The notes under the pieces were generated by a model. That model was given only the letters and a program-made list of their open reading frames with translations, was not told the origin of the DNA and did not search any database. This document shows positions 9,340-18,995 of a stretch of DNA of 64,000 bases, piece by piece (the first letter of the stretch is position 1; each line of letters begins with the position of its first letter). Origin of the DNA: Candidatus Poribacteria bacterium (GTDB lineage: Bacteria > Poribacteria > WGA-4E > WGA-3G). The position numbers were made by a program, and so were the translations under genes. The DNA is taken from positions 3,652,204-3,716,203 of the forward strand of contig OY282386.1 in the NCBI GenBank assembly GCA_958295945.1, read 5' to 3'.

Positions 9340-11133
9340 ATGAAACGAATTTGGTTCGTTTTATTAATCTGCTGTCTTTTTGATATTAGTTCCAATCTAA
9401 ATCCGTGTATATGTGAATCCGTTATTTCGCAGAGTCCATTGAAACTAATTGAATCCTACCAGCAACAACTTACCGTTGATAGTACAAGAATTGACATAAG
9501 ATTAAAACTAGCAAAGGTCTATCTACAAGTTGAAGGATATACAAATGCAGTAGCTGAATATCGTCAGGTAATTTCGTCCGTTGAACACAATCCAAAGCAA
9601 ATTTCAAATTTAACTGATGGTTACTACGGATTGGGTTTGGCATATTCTGGACTTGAAGAATTTGACAAGGCAATTGAAGTCTTTCAAAATGCAATTAAGT
9701 ATATACCTGACCGTGCACATATACATGCCGCATTAGGCTCAGCATACACAAACTTGCATAAATACGACAAGGCACTTGACGCATACAAAACTGCAAACAA
9801 ACTCAATCCTTCAGATGCAATGATTCTTCATCAATTAGCGAACATATATGGCAAAAGAGGTAAAAGCCAAGAGGCGATACTTCATCAGGAAAAAGCAATC
9901 GCAATCTCTCCAAATATGGCTTCCGCACACTATCAATTAGGACTACTTTATACCCAAGAGAACCGATTAGAAGATGCTATTATATCCTATGAAATCGCTT
10001 ATGAAAAAGATTCCGAGTTAATTCAAGCTCTTTATAACTTAGCGCAGGTACACCGTCGTAATGGTAATAATGAAGCCGCACGAAAACAGATGCAACTTTT
10101 TGAAAAACGAAAAGCAGAAGTAAAACCTATCCAGGAATTGCGAGGTGCAATGCAAAGAACCCATGAACAATCAGAAAGAGCAAGGATTCTTGCGAATATC
10201 GGAAGGTTATACTTACAAAGTCAAAACTATGAAAGAGCTGTTCATGAGTACGATAAAGCACTTGCCTTAAACTCACAAGTTGTTGAAGCATACAACGGAA
10301 TTGGAATGGCTTTTGTCATGTTAGAACGTTATTCTGATGCAATTGCTGCACAAAATAAGGCACTTACAATCAAACCAGATTTTGCTGAAGCACACGCTGG
10401 TCTCGGCTTAGTATATCTCATGCAAAAAAAGGATGAATTGGCTCTCAGACATTACCGAAGAGCAATCAATCTCAGTCTAAACAAACCGAAATTCAAAGAA
10501 GAGGCACATCATAAAATAGGTTTAATTCTGTTAAATCAAGAAAAGTATTTAGATGCTATCAAGTCATTCCAAGCAGTACTTGCCTTAAACCCAAATCACG
10601 GTGAAGCATATCATAACTTAGGTCTGTCCTATGCACACCAAGATAAGACAGAAGATGCCTTGGTCGCTCTAAAAACAGCTGTGGAAATCTCTGAAAAACA
10701 ACAGGTTCCTATCACCGATCACTCAGACTCTTCACCGACAAAACCACCCTTCCTTCCTGAAACATATTATTTAATGGGTGAACTTCTGACACAGCAGAAT
10801 GATTACAATGAAGCAAAAACCGCATATCTTGCGTCAGGATTACCAAAAGCATATAATGCACTTGCCCAACTCACTGCTAAAGTGGCAAGTTCTTATCAAA
10901 GACCGAAGAAACGCGCGGAGATGTTAGATTCTGCAGCAGCTTATTCCGAAACTGCAATTCGTCTAAATCCTGATGTCGCAAGTTACCACAACACTTATGC
11001 AATAATTTGCTTCAGAAAAGGGGATCATAAAACAGCCGAAACATCAATCCGAAAGGCTATTACACTTGACCCAACGAACCCAAATTATCAAGAAGGATTG
11101 AAACAAATCCAGAAGATAATGTCTCAACAATAA
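9340..11133 (+). CDS. Tetratricopeptide-repeat protein with signal peptide
   Basis: About 597 aa starting at MKRIWFVLLICCLF (9340); the in-frame ATG at 9328 would add four residues. The N-terminus is a signal peptide or membrane anchor, and a Cys-containing stretch (NPCICES) follows the hydrophobic core. The rest is a chain of TPR units (about 34 residues each, with motifs such as YYGLGLAYSGLEEFDKAIE, HYQLGLLYTQENRLEDAI, AYNGIGMAFVMLERYSDAI, AYHNLGLSYAHQDKTEDAL). TPR proteins scaffold complexes, so this is probably a periplasmic scaffold. Partners cannot be inferred from the neighbours. No clear Shine-Dalgarno. Confidence 0.85.
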   Translation: MKRIWFVLLICCLFDISSNLNPCICESVISQSPLKLIESYQQQLTVDSTRIDIRLKLAKVYLQVEGYTNAVAEYRQVISSVEHNPKQISNLTDGYYGLGLAYSGLEEFDKAIEVFQNAIKYIPDRAHIHAALGSAYTNLHKYDKALDAYKTANKLNPSDAMILHQLANIYGKRGKSQEAILHQEKAIAISPNMASAHYQLGLLYTQENRLEDAIISYEIAYEKDSELIQALYNLAQVHRRNGNNEAARKQMQLFEKRKAEVKPIQELRGAMQRTHEQSERARILANIGRLYLQSQNYERAVHEYDKALALNSQVVEAYNGIGMAFVMLERYSDAIAAQNKALTIKPDFAEAHAGLGLVYLMQKKDELALRHYRRAINLSLNKPKFKEEAHHKIGLILLNQEKYLDAIKSFQAVLALNPNHGEAYHNLGLSYAHQDKTEDALVALKTAVEISEKQQVPITDHSDSSPTKPPFLPETYYLMGELLTQQNDYNEAKTAYLASGLPKAYNALAQLTAKVASSYQRPKKRAEMLDSAAAYSETAIRLNPDVASYHNTYAIICFRKGDHKTAETSIRKAITLDPTNPNYQEGLKQIQKIMSQQ

Positions 11134-11169
11134 CAAAAATGGATATATAATTAGAGTTTAGAGGTGAAC

Positions 11170-12615
11170 ATGGCATATTCCAGTCTCAGAGAATTTGTAA
11201 AAGCACTTGAACGTGCGGATGAACTCAAACGCATAAAAACAGAAGTATCACCAGACCTTGAAATAACCGAGATTACCGACCGTGTTAGTAAAGCAGAAGG
11301 TCCCGCACTGCTGTTTGAAAACGTTGAAGGTAGTGAGATGCCCCTCCTGATTAATGCCTTCGGTTCATATTCACGAATGGCGATGGCACTCGGAGTGGAC
11401 GACCTTTCCAGAATTGCCTATGAAATTGAAGGGATGATAAAAATAGGACCGCCTGAATCACTTCTGGATAAGGTTAAAATGCTACGTATCTTATCTCAAC
11501 TTACCAACTTCCCACCAAAAACAGTCAAACGTGGTGCATCTCAAGAAGTCGTCTTAACTGGAGAAAATGCTTCGTTAGACAGACTACCATTGATCAAGTG
11601 TTGGCCATTGGATGCGGATAAATATATCACTTTACCACAAGTATTCACCCACAGTCTAAAAACTGGACAACGCAATGTTGGCACATATCGTCTACAGAAA
11701 CTAAATCCACACGCATTAGCCATGCACTGGCAGATACATCATGACGGTGCAGCACACCATCGAGAATACAAACAGGCAGGAGAACAGATGCCAGTCGCAA
11801 TCGCCATCGGGGGGGATCCCATCATGTCATACATCGGCACTGCACCGCTACCTTCAGGTATTGACGAACTCCTATTCGCTGGCTTCCTACGAAAAGCGAA
11901 TGTTGAGATGGTAGAAGCAAAAACGATAGATATGATGGTTCCCGCAGAGGCTGATATTGTCATAGAGGGATTTATTGAACCCGATGAAACTTGTATTGAA
12001 GGACCGTTCGGCGACCACACAGGATTCTATTCTATGCCTGATGAATACCCGGTTTTTCGAATCACCGCAATCACGCACCGTAAAGATCCTATCTATCAAA
12101 CCATCATCGTAGGTAAGCCTCCGATGGAAGATTGCTACATGGGCAAAGCAACCGAACGCATCTTCATGCCACTAATCAAAACCCAACTCCCAGAACTTGT
12201 TGATATGAACCTACCACTATTCGGTGTATTCCACAACTTCGCACTAATTTCAATAGACAAACGCTATCCATACCAAGCCAAAAAGATGATGCACAGTTTC
12301 TGGGGACTTGGTCAACTCATGTTTAGTAAATTCATTATTATTGTTGATAAGGATGTAGATGTTCAAAACGTTGAGGAAGTCCTATTTTATGTCGGCAGCA
12401 ATGTTGACCCGAAACGCGATGTAACAATCGTTGAAGGGCCCGTTGATGTACTTGACCACGCCGCACCCCTGCTCGGTGCTGGTTCCAAGATGGGTATTGA
12501 TGCCACAACAAAATGGCCTGAAGAAGGATACCACCGAGAGTGGCCTCCTGAAATTCTGATGTCCAACGAAATCGTTGAACTCGTCAATGAACGTTGGAAG
12601 AAATACGGTCTGTAA
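11170..12615 (+). CDS. UbiD family decarboxylase
   Basis: Prenylated-FMN-dependent decarboxylase of the UbiD family (481 aa). The ATG at 11170 follows AGAGGTG; an in-frame GTG at 11164 lies within that ribosome site. UbiD features are the N-terminal REFVKALERADELKRI block, the central EGPFGDHTGFYS segment carrying the conserved Glu and Asp/His region, and the ERIFMPLIK helix. Members decarboxylate aromatic or alpha,beta-unsaturated acids, including 4-hydroxy-3-polyprenylbenzoate in ubiquinone synthesis. The substrate here is open. No UbiX-type prenyltransferase gene is adjacent. The next gene, a flavoprotein, is on the same strand 68 bases later. Confidence 0.88.
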   Translation: MAYSSLREFVKALERADELKRIKTEVSPDLEITEITDRVSKAEGPALLFENVEGSEMPLLINAFGSYSRMAMALGVDDLSRIAYEIEGMIKIGPPESLLDKVKMLRILSQLTNFPPKTVKRGASQEVVLTGENASLDRLPLIKCWPLDADKYITLPQVFTHSLKTGQRNVGTYRLQKLNPHALAMHWQIHHDGAAHHREYKQAGEQMPVAIAIGGDPIMSYIGTAPLPSGIDELLFAGFLRKANVEMVEAKTIDMMVPAEADIVIEGFIEPDETCIEGPFGDHTGFYSMPDEYPVFRITAITHRKDPIYQTIIVGKPPMEDCYMGKATERIFMPLIKTQLPELVDMNLPLFGVFHNFALISIDKRYPYQAKKMMHSFWGLGQLMFSKFIIIVDKDVDVQNVEEVLFYVGSNVDPKRDVTIVEGPVDVLDHAAPLLGAGSKMGIDATTKWPEEGYHREWPPEILMSNEIVELVNERWKKYGL

Positions 12616-12683
12616 ACATAATACTTGTTTCTGTAGTTATATCATCCATATATTCGTTTATATTTAATAGATGGAGTGAAAAT

Positions 12684-13757
12684 ATGGCAGAAACAATTTA
12701 TGATGTCGCTGTGATTGGTGCCGGTCCAGCAGGAACGCAAGCCGCAGTATCTGCAAGTCATCAGATGCGGCATGTTTTAGTGCTACATTCCGGCAAAGTT
12801 AGTTTCAGTCGTGGTAGAGCATATTGGTCTAAATCGGTTGAAATTGAAGATGCACCTGTCTTTCCAGGTATAATCGGTCCACATTTCGCAAAAGAACTCA
12901 TGAAGTGGATGGAAAGTAGACCGGTAATGGATTTCATGCTCGGTGAAGAACAACGGAAAACAGGAATTGATGTCAGAGATGGCATGGTTACCCGTTTAAC
13001 TCTGAACAACGACATTTTTGAATTAGAGGCATCAACAAAAACCTTAAAGAAAGACAACCCGCTACAAATAGAACATTTCAAATCTCGCACCGTCGTCGTT
13101 GCTTCCGGTTTTGATGACAAATGGCCCGATATAGAGTTCCAAGCTGATGCTGAACGATTGTATAAACAGTATGCAACCGTGTTTCGTTATGCCGGAAATC
13201 GGAAAGGATGGCACGTCTGCATCCGATGCGATGGACACCTGCATGTCAATGAGCATTTAGCACTACTCGGTGTTGGCGACTATATCTATGAAGCAGCGAT
13301 TGGCGCACAAGATTTCACCGACAAAATCACTATCCTTACCAATGGACGACCCCATGGGATGTCGCCCCCAATTCTGAATCAAATTAAAGAGAGAAACATC
13401 CAAATCATTGAAACAAAGATAAAGCGACATATTGGTGAAAAAACCGATCTTCTCGGCTTTGAAATGGATAATGGATCAGAGGTATTCTTCCACGGATTTC
13501 TCGTTGATGAAGGCTTAATACCAAATACCAAGTTCTTGGATGGATGGGACTATCAAAAAGACGAGGAAGGTCTAATCATCGCAAATGAAGATATGCAGAT
13601 GGTGGACAACGATGGAGAACCAATTCCTGGTCTCTTTGCAGCAGGTGATATAATTTCAGGTGAACGCAACCTAATAGCAACTGCCTTCGCACTCGGTCAA
13701 GAAGCAGGTTTATCAGCTTCCGACTCACTCCGAAAATGGCACTACCCCAAAGATTGA
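12684..13757 (+). CDS. Thioredoxin-reductase-like FAD/NAD(P)H oxidoreductase
   Basis: Flavoprotein of 357 aa. The start at 12684 is set by GGAG seven bases upstream and by the FAD motif VIGAGPAGTQAA near the N-terminus. A CxxC pair, CIRCDGH, sits where thioredoxin reductases carry their redox-active CATC-type disulfide, followed by the second nucleotide-binding segment LLGVGDYIYEAA. The C-terminal FAD contact GLFAAGDI is present. The Cys pair supports a disulfide reductase. The low-complexity variation and the lack of a nearby thioredoxin leave the protein substrate open; a ferredoxin/flavodoxin-type reductase is an alternative. Confidence 0.82.
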   Translation: MAETIYDVAVIGAGPAGTQAAVSASHQMRHVLVLHSGKVSFSRGRAYWSKSVEIEDAPVFPGIIGPHFAKELMKWMESRPVMDFMLGEEQRKTGIDVRDGMVTRLTLNNDIFELEASTKTLKKDNPLQIEHFKSRTVVVASGFDDKWPDIEFQADAERLYKQYATVFRYAGNRKGWHVCIRCDGHLHVNEHLALLGVGDYIYEAAIGAQDFTDKITILTNGRPHGMSPPILNQIKERNIQIIETKIKRHIGEKTDLLGFEMDNGSEVFFHGFLVDEGLIPNTKFLDGWDYQKDEEGLIIANEDMQMVDNDGEPIPGLFAAGDIISGERNLIATAFALGQEAGLSASDSLRKWHYPKD

Positions 13758-13819
13758 TTATAATAGGGTAGATGAGTTAGTTAACAACATCTATCGCAAA
13801 TTTCTATAAGGAATACTAT

Positions 13820-16648
13820 ATGACACCAAACGACAATTCAAAGACGCTCTACATTATAGACACACTCGCTGAGATTTTTCGTTCATTTTACGCAATCCAA
13901 ACCCGTTTAGTAAGCGGTGTAACTGGTGAACCCACCAACGCAATCTATGGGTTTATGACAACTGTCATGAAGCTGCTGATTGACTACAAAGCAGAATACA
14001 TCATCGCAGCAATTGACATGCCCGGAGACACCTTCCGTAATGAGATGTATGAGGAATACAAAGGGCATCGCAGAACCCCACCTGACGACCTTGTTACGCA
14101 AATTCCTCGTATCCAACAGGTACTTGAAACACTACAAATCCCCGTTATAGGAAAACCGGAACTTGAGGCAGACGATATTATCGCCTCTGTTACCCAATAC
14201 ATTTTGGATTCACCTGACACGCAAGACGTGCAGGTGAGTATTATCTCTAAGGACAAAGACCTTGAACAATTGTTAGGTGACCGAGTTACGATGTTAGACC
14301 TCCGTAAAGACGTAACGATTGATGTAGCAGCATTATGGGAAAATAAAGGAATAACACCTGACCAAGTTATTGACACACTCGCTCTAATGGGCGATGCTTC
14401 TGACAACATCCCTGGTGTTGAAGGGATCGGATTGAAAACTGCTGCAAAGTTAATACAAGAGTTCGGTTCTATTGAGAATATTTATGCAAATATTGAAAAA
14501 ATAAAGGGAAAACGACGCGAGAATTTAGAGAAAGCACAAGAATTCATCTCTCTTTCACAAAAACTTGTAACGCTAAAGCGCGATGCAGATTTAGATTTTT
14601 CTATGGAACAAGCACGCTTTAAAAAACCTGACCTTAGTAAAGTCAATCCATTGTTGGAACAACTTGAACTCAAACGGTTCTATAATCCACTCGCTGAACT
14701 TGCATCAGGAAGTACGGTAACAGATCAGGTTAAAACTGAAGTGAAAACTACCCGAAAAGAACGATTAGAGGCAATGGAGAAGGAAAAAGATGCTATCATT
14801 GAAGAGGGAAAATTCACTACTGCAGCAATGGGTGATTATACAGCAATTACAACCGACTCGGAATTGGATACACTTGCAGAAACACTTGCAACACAACCAA
14901 TCATCGCAGTTGACACAGAAACAGACGGATTGTATCGAAATTCAGCACTATGTGGAATCAGCTTCTCTTGGAAACCACAGCAGGGCGTATACATACCCAT
15001 TCGTTCATCAAATCCTGAAAGCCATTTAGATGAACAAACTGTGATTGCCAAACTCAAACCGATATTAGAAAATTCTGAATTACCGAAATGCGGACACAAT
15101 CTGAAGTTTGATGCAAGTATCTTCATTCGCCACGGTGTTCAATTGCAGGGGGTTGTTTTTGATACGATGTTAGCAAGTCAACTTGCCAATCCCAGACAAC
15201 CATCTCATAATCTGGACAATCTCGCACTTCTTCACTTAAACCACAAGATGATTCCACTCTCAGACTTGATTGGAGATGAAGAAGACTCAACATCTATTGA
15301 TAAAGTGCCTTTTGAAGATGTCACAAGATACGCTTCGGAGGATACAGATGTCGTTCTGCAACTCTATCACTATTTTAAGCCGAAACTTCAGGAAACCGAA
15401 ACAACTGAATTAGTAAGAAAAATAGAGTCACCTCTTGCCCCCATCCTGGCACTCATGGAGTTCAACGGGGTCGTATGTGACACTGAGGAATTGGAGAAGC
15501 AGGCAAATGTTGTGCGACAACTCGTTGTTGAACGAGAAAAAGAAATCCACGATCTAGTCGGTTACGAATTTAACATAGATTCACCATCACGATTGGGTGA
15601 AATATTGTTTGATGACATCGGCTTTAAACCTGTCAGACGCACAAAAACTGGGAAGAATTCTACCGATGCAAACGTTCTTGAAGCACTCGCAGCACAAGAG
15701 GACATAAACAACCCAAAAACATCTGTGCCACGACTGATTATTGAGTATCGCCAATACAGAAATTTACAGAGCACCTATCTCGGTCAGCTCCGAAATTCAG
15801 TGAACGAACAAACAAAACGTATACACACACACCTTTACCAACTCACAACTGCCACCGGACGACTGAAATCCGATAGTCCAAATCTACAGAATATCCCTAT
15901 CCGATCAGAAATAGGTAGACAATTAAGAAAGGTTTTCATCGCACCAGATGGACACAAGTTGATTTGTGCTGATTATTCTCAAATTGAACTGCGGGTGCTT
16001 GCTCATTTCAGTTCTGATCCTAAATTGGTGGAAATCTTTACCAATGAAATGGATATCCATACATCCGTTGCAGCAGAGGTATTCAAGATTGAACCAGACG
16101 ATGTATCAAGAGAAATGAGAGACAAAGCGAAAATCGTGAATTTCGGTATCATCTACGGGGTTTCGCCATCTGGATTAGCACGAAGAATTCAGGGAATGAA
16201 TGTCTATGAAGCAAGAGAGTTAATCACAGATTATAAAACACGTTTCCCAGGAATCAACACATTTTTCCAAGATTGCGTCCAACAAGCATTAGATCAAGGA
16301 TATGTCTCAACGCTAACAGGCAGACGGCGTGCTATTCCCGAACTCTTTGAACCATCCCAAAGCAGGCAAAGTCTCGGAGAACGGTTGGCAATCAACACCG
16401 TCCTTCAAGGGACAGCAGCAGATCTCATCAAAGCTGCGATGGTCAAAGTTCAACATAGAATTGACCGTGATCAGTTAGAAATGAAATTGCTACTGCAGAT
16501 ACACGATGAACTCGTTCTTGAAACACCCGATGAATTGGCTGAAAAACATGCTGCCATCGTTTCAGAAGAGATGGAAAACGCCCTGGAACTCAATGTGCCA
16601 CTCCGTACTGAAACAGGTATCGGGGATAATTGGATGGATGCAAAATAA
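13820..16648 (+). CDS. polA: DNA polymerase I
   Basis: Full-length Pol I (942 aa) for repair and Okazaki-fragment processing. Residues about 1-300 are the 5' nuclease (YIIDTLAEIFRSFYA, EADDIIASV, LMGDASDNIPGVEGIGLKTA). At about 350-510 the proofreading domain is intact: DTETDGL (Exo I), GHNLKFD (Exo II) and YASEDTD (Exo III). The polymerase domain has motif A ADYSQIELR near 716, motif B RDKAKIVNFGIIYG near 767 with the Phe that disfavours dideoxynucleotides, and motif C QIHDELV near 893. AAGGAAT precedes the ATG. The proofreading residues are complete, unlike many Pol I proteins that lost this activity. Confidence 0.97.
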   Translation: MTPNDNSKTLYIIDTLAEIFRSFYAIQTRLVSGVTGEPTNAIYGFMTTVMKLLIDYKAEYIIAAIDMPGDTFRNEMYEEYKGHRRTPPDDLVTQIPRIQQVLETLQIPVIGKPELEADDIIASVTQYILDSPDTQDVQVSIISKDKDLEQLLGDRVTMLDLRKDVTIDVAALWENKGITPDQVIDTLALMGDASDNIPGVEGIGLKTAAKLIQEFGSIENIYANIEKIKGKRRENLEKAQEFISLSQKLVTLKRDADLDFSMEQARFKKPDLSKVNPLLEQLELKRFYNPLAELASGSTVTDQVKTEVKTTRKERLEAMEKEKDAIIEEGKFTTAAMGDYTAITTDSELDTLAETLATQPIIAVDTETDGLYRNSALCGISFSWKPQQGVYIPIRSSNPESHLDEQTVIAKLKPILENSELPKCGHNLKFDASIFIRHGVQLQGVVFDTMLASQLANPRQPSHNLDNLALLHLNHKMIPLSDLIGDEEDSTSIDKVPFEDVTRYASEDTDVVLQLYHYFKPKLQETETTELVRKIESPLAPILALMEFNGVVCDTEELEKQANVVRQLVVEREKEIHDLVGYEFNIDSPSRLGEILFDDIGFKPVRRTKTGKNSTDANVLEALAAQEDINNPKTSVPRLIIEYRQYRNLQSTYLGQLRNSVNEQTKRIHTHLYQLTTATGRLKSDSPNLQNIPIRSEIGRQLRKVFIAPDGHKLICADYSQIELRVLAHFSSDPKLVEIFTNEMDIHTSVAAEVFKIEPDDVSREMRDKAKIVNFGIIYGVSPSGLARRIQGMNVYEARELITDYKTRFPGINTFFQDCVQQALDQGYVSTLTGRRRAIPELFEPSQSRQSLGERLAINTVLQGTAADLIKAAMVKVQHRIDRDQLEMKLLLQIHDELVLETPDELAEKHAAIVSEEMENALELNVPLRTETGIGDNWMDAK

Positions 16649-16697
16649 ATATGCTACAAAACCAATATTCTTGAAATGTAATATTTAAACCAAATTA

Positions 16698-16718
16698 GGC
16701 GCGCAGAAAAAGCGCGCC
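16698..16718 (-). repeat. GGCGCGC hairpin overlapping the stop of the TolB-like gene
   Basis: GGCGCGC (16698-16704) and GCGCGCC (16712-16718) form a 7-bp stem. On the minus strand the TAG stop (16718-16720) is part of the hairpin. A nearly identical hairpin stands 22 bases behind the third tandem secreted gene (53382-53406), so this is a dispersed palindrome. It may stabilise or end the transcripts, though neither copy has a convincing U-tract. Confidence 0.6.
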
Positions 16719-17770
16719 TACCGATACATCTTTTTCATATCTCCCCATTGCACATTCAATTTACCTTCTGGAGAGACAGAGAACGCACCCGGCACCCAAT
16801 GCGGATCATATTCTTTGTAAGGTGTATCAGTGATCTGTGTTATATTTCCGCTAAAAATGTGATAACGGTATATTTCATAATTGCGCTTTCCTTTATTTTG
16901 AAAACCATCCTTCTCACCAGCGAAAAGCACCTGATCACCATTCGCTGCCCAACATGCTGAGTATAACCACCAACTTTTTGGGATATCAAGTTTTTTCGGG
17001 TTCCTCCCATGCTTATCTACTACTATGATGTGATTGGCAAGTCTAACGACACGATTCGCTTCATATCTCATATGATCTTCAAAATACATAACGTGTGTTC
17101 CATCGGGAGACCAGCGCGGATGACTTCTTGAAATTACTGTCTCTCCAATTAAGTGCGGTTGCACTCCCTGGAGGAAAGGACGCGTGTTCTTGCCATCTAT
17201 ATCAGTGATGTAGATATGCCTTCCACCACCATCAATGATCTGTTCGTGGACAATATGTAGTCCATCGGGTGACCAACTCGGTAGAGATGAATACCCTTCA
17301 TCCGGGTTGTTTTTTGTAAGTTGTCTAATCTTACCACTGGCAAGTTCTATGATATGGATTTCACCATTGCCACTTCTCCGACTTGAAAACGCTATGTGTT
17401 TTCCATCGGGCGACCATGCGGGAGCACCATCGCTTTTGGGATGATGGGTGAGGCGTCGTTCATTAATACCATCCACATCCAGGATAAAGATATCAAACTG
17501 TTGCACATGTGGTTGTTCCTCAGTCGAACCTAAGTCCCGCATAAAAACAACTTGGCTGCCATCTGGGGACAAGCGCGGCATTATCTCTGTAAAAGGTGTA
17601 TGTGTAAGTTCACGAACATTTCTTCCATCATCATTCATGATGTAAATCTGACTTTGACCAGTATGACTGTCTCTGAAAACGATCACTGCTTGTGATACGT
17701 CAGGAAATATAAATATTGACACTATAAAGAATAAAATACTGGTTTTCCAGTGCGTGTATATTGTGAGCAT
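16718..17770 (-). CDS. Secreted TolB/PD40-type beta-propeller protein with KL-x3-W tail
   Basis: Protein of 350 aa. The start at 17770 has AGGAGG eight bases upstream. The signal peptide covers about residues 1-28. The body contains repeated PD40/WD40-like blades with W-SPDG motifs (LSPDGSQVVFMRD, WSPDGKHIAFSSRR, WSPDGLHIVHEQ, WSPDGTHVMYFED). After the propeller a short linker leads to the terminal KLNVQWGDMKKMYR, the same tail type as the LamG-like pair and the triplet at 51-53 kb. TolB itself is part of the Tol-Pal system, but Pal and other Tol genes are absent, so this is more likely a stand-alone extracytoplasmic propeller. Confidence 0.85.
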   Translation of the reverse strand: MLTIYTHWKTSILFFIVSIFIFPDVSQAVIVFRDSHTGQSQIYIMNDDGRNVRELTHTPFTEIMPRLSPDGSQVVFMRDLGSTEEQPHVQQFDIFILDVDGINERRLTHHPKSDGAPAWSPDGKHIAFSSRRSGNGEIHIIELASGKIRQLTKNNPDEGYSSLPSWSPDGLHIVHEQIIDGGGRHIYITDIDGKNTRPFLQGVQPHLIGETVISRSHPRWSPDGTHVMYFEDHMRYEANRVVRLANHIIVVDKHGRNPKKLDIPKSWWLYSACWAANGDQVLFAGEKDGFQNKGKRNYEIYRYHIFSGNITQITDTPYKEYDPHWVPGAFSVSPEGKLNVQWGDMKKMYR

Positions 17771-17924
17771 AATTGCCTCCTGAAAAGCACCTTATAGTGT
17801 TGACACATGATATGTCAACACTATAAGTCTATAAAATCAGATATTTTTATTCGTTTTCAAAAATCCAAAATACCGCCACTTCATCGTCTGTTTGAACCTC
17901 TAAACGACCACCTTGTATCGCAGT

Positions 17925-18323
17925 TCAAACTGCGGTATAGGCTTTAATTTCATATTGCCCCGGTCTCCGACCACTCATGCTTATACCTTGACCACCACAT
18001 TGGTCAAGACTATCATTAGCATTAACAGTAATAACCAGAAATGTTTGGCTTTGGCCAACAAACCTTTCCTGGATAACTTCACCACGGTTGTTTCGCCGAA
18101 GAACTTCCCTAACTCCATGCGTAAATTCGTATGTGAACAATAATTTACGATCAAGATAGTTAAGAATCTCATACCAATGGCAGCTATATGTTCGCTGTGT
18201 AACAGGGTCGTAACGAACATTGTCAACTTCAACATTTGCCCAACAAGTAGACAAATCTCCTACTCCGCCGCCACTATTTGTAGCTGCTTGAACGATGTTA
18301 CCGACAAATAAACTTATTGCCAA
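17925..18323 (-). CDS. Small secreted protein of unknown function, start out of frame by a poly(A) tract
   Basis: Unrecognised protein of about 132 aa with paired cysteines (LSTCWAN, YSCHWYE, SLDQCGGQG), suggesting disulfides outside the cytoplasm. The open frame extends upstream of TTG 18323 into a hydrophobic stretch (KLLTLIIGCILAISLFVGN) that would be a good signal peptide, ending near VQAA. The natural start would be the ATG at 18367-18365, but nine A residues follow it. With nine, that ATG reads a stop after a few codons; with seven or ten, MKK(K)IKLLTLIIG runs straight into this frame. So the gene is either frameshifted, phase-variable, dependent on slippage, or carries a homopolymer sequencing error. 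Confidence 0.6.
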   Translation of the reverse strand: MAISLFVGNIVQAATNSGGGVGDLSTCWANVEVDNVRYDPVTQRTYSCHWYEILNYLDRKLLFTYEFTHGVREVLRRNNRGEVIQERFVGQSQTFLVITVNANDSLDQCGGQGISMSGRRPGQYEIKAYTAV

Positions 18324-18367
18324 TATACAACCTATGATTAGGGTTAGTAATTTGATTTTTTTTTCAT

Positions 18368-18714
18368 TTTTTCGCCTTTCTGTGGCATCTGTGTAGTAAA
18401 AGAGAACAGAATGCCAGTATAAAGAAATTTACTTGGAAAAATGATTTCATCATAATCTATGATTTAAAGGGATATGACGGGCACATTTAACTTTTGCCAT
18501 ATATTGGCACATTGTATCTTAAATTTACAAAAAAATCATCAATATTTTAAATAGATTTGAATTGTAAAGTGTGTCCAGTTTTTGGCAAAATATGATCAAG
18601 AAACCTGTCCGATCAATCTCCGAATCGCGAACTGTTGGGAATCGGAGATCCCTCAGACAATGAATTATGCGGTTAATGCCAAAAACTGGACACACTCATT
18701 GTAGTAAATCAAAT
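18368..18714. other. Intergenic region with a MITE
   Basis: No gene is visible. The region contains the 127-bp MITE at 18569-18695, and the RRM gene promoter begins just after it. Confidence 0.5.
18569..18695. mobile_element. 127-bp MITE with GTGTGTCCAGTTTTTGGCA ends
   Basis: Perfect 19-bp inverted repeats (18569-18587 and 18677-18695) enclose an internal palindromic unit (atctccgaatcgcga ... gggaatcggagatccct) that also occurs at 21381-21446. The ends resemble those of the ISKra4-type element at 59244-60702 (GTGTGTAAAGTTTTTGGCA), differing at three positions. It could be mobilised by a related transposase. There is no coding capacity. Confidence 0.8.
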
Positions 18715-18743
18715 TTGACAAATTTGCTAATTTATAGTATACT
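18715..18743 (+). promoter_or_regulatory. Consensus sigma-70 promoter of the RRM gene
   Basis: TTGACA (18715-18720), 17 bases, TATACT (18738-18743). Transcription from about 18750 gives a leader of about 245 bases before the ATG at 18996. No translated leader with a ribosome site is evident. Long leaders are typical of cold-induced RNA-binding protein genes (general knowledge), so post-transcriptional control is plausible. Confidence 0.75.
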
Positions 18744-18995
18744 GTTTATGTTTATGACAATGTTTGGGAAATGTGACGGTGTCTGCGAAACACGTTATGC
18801 GTAGTATTTTGACAGTTTTACGATTGGAACCTGAAGCATTCTTGATGATTGTGCGGCTTCCGAATAAGATTGATGAGAATCCCGAGTTCATTTTTAACAA
18901 TCTTAGCACTGCCAAATGCCTGCCTATAGAACATGCTGACAGTACTCAGTTTTCTCACATTCCCGTTTATTTTCAATTTCAAAAGGAGAAACGAG

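Noticed and set aside
12594-12683. Start of the flavoprotein at 12594, overlapping ubiD
   Set aside because: The FAD motif would be 35 residues inside; the ATG at 12684 has GGAG at the right distance.
18933-18995. Longer N-terminus for the RRM protein with hydrophobic residues
   Set aside because: RRM proteins begin at the RNP2 strand; AAAAGGAG positions the ATG at 18996.
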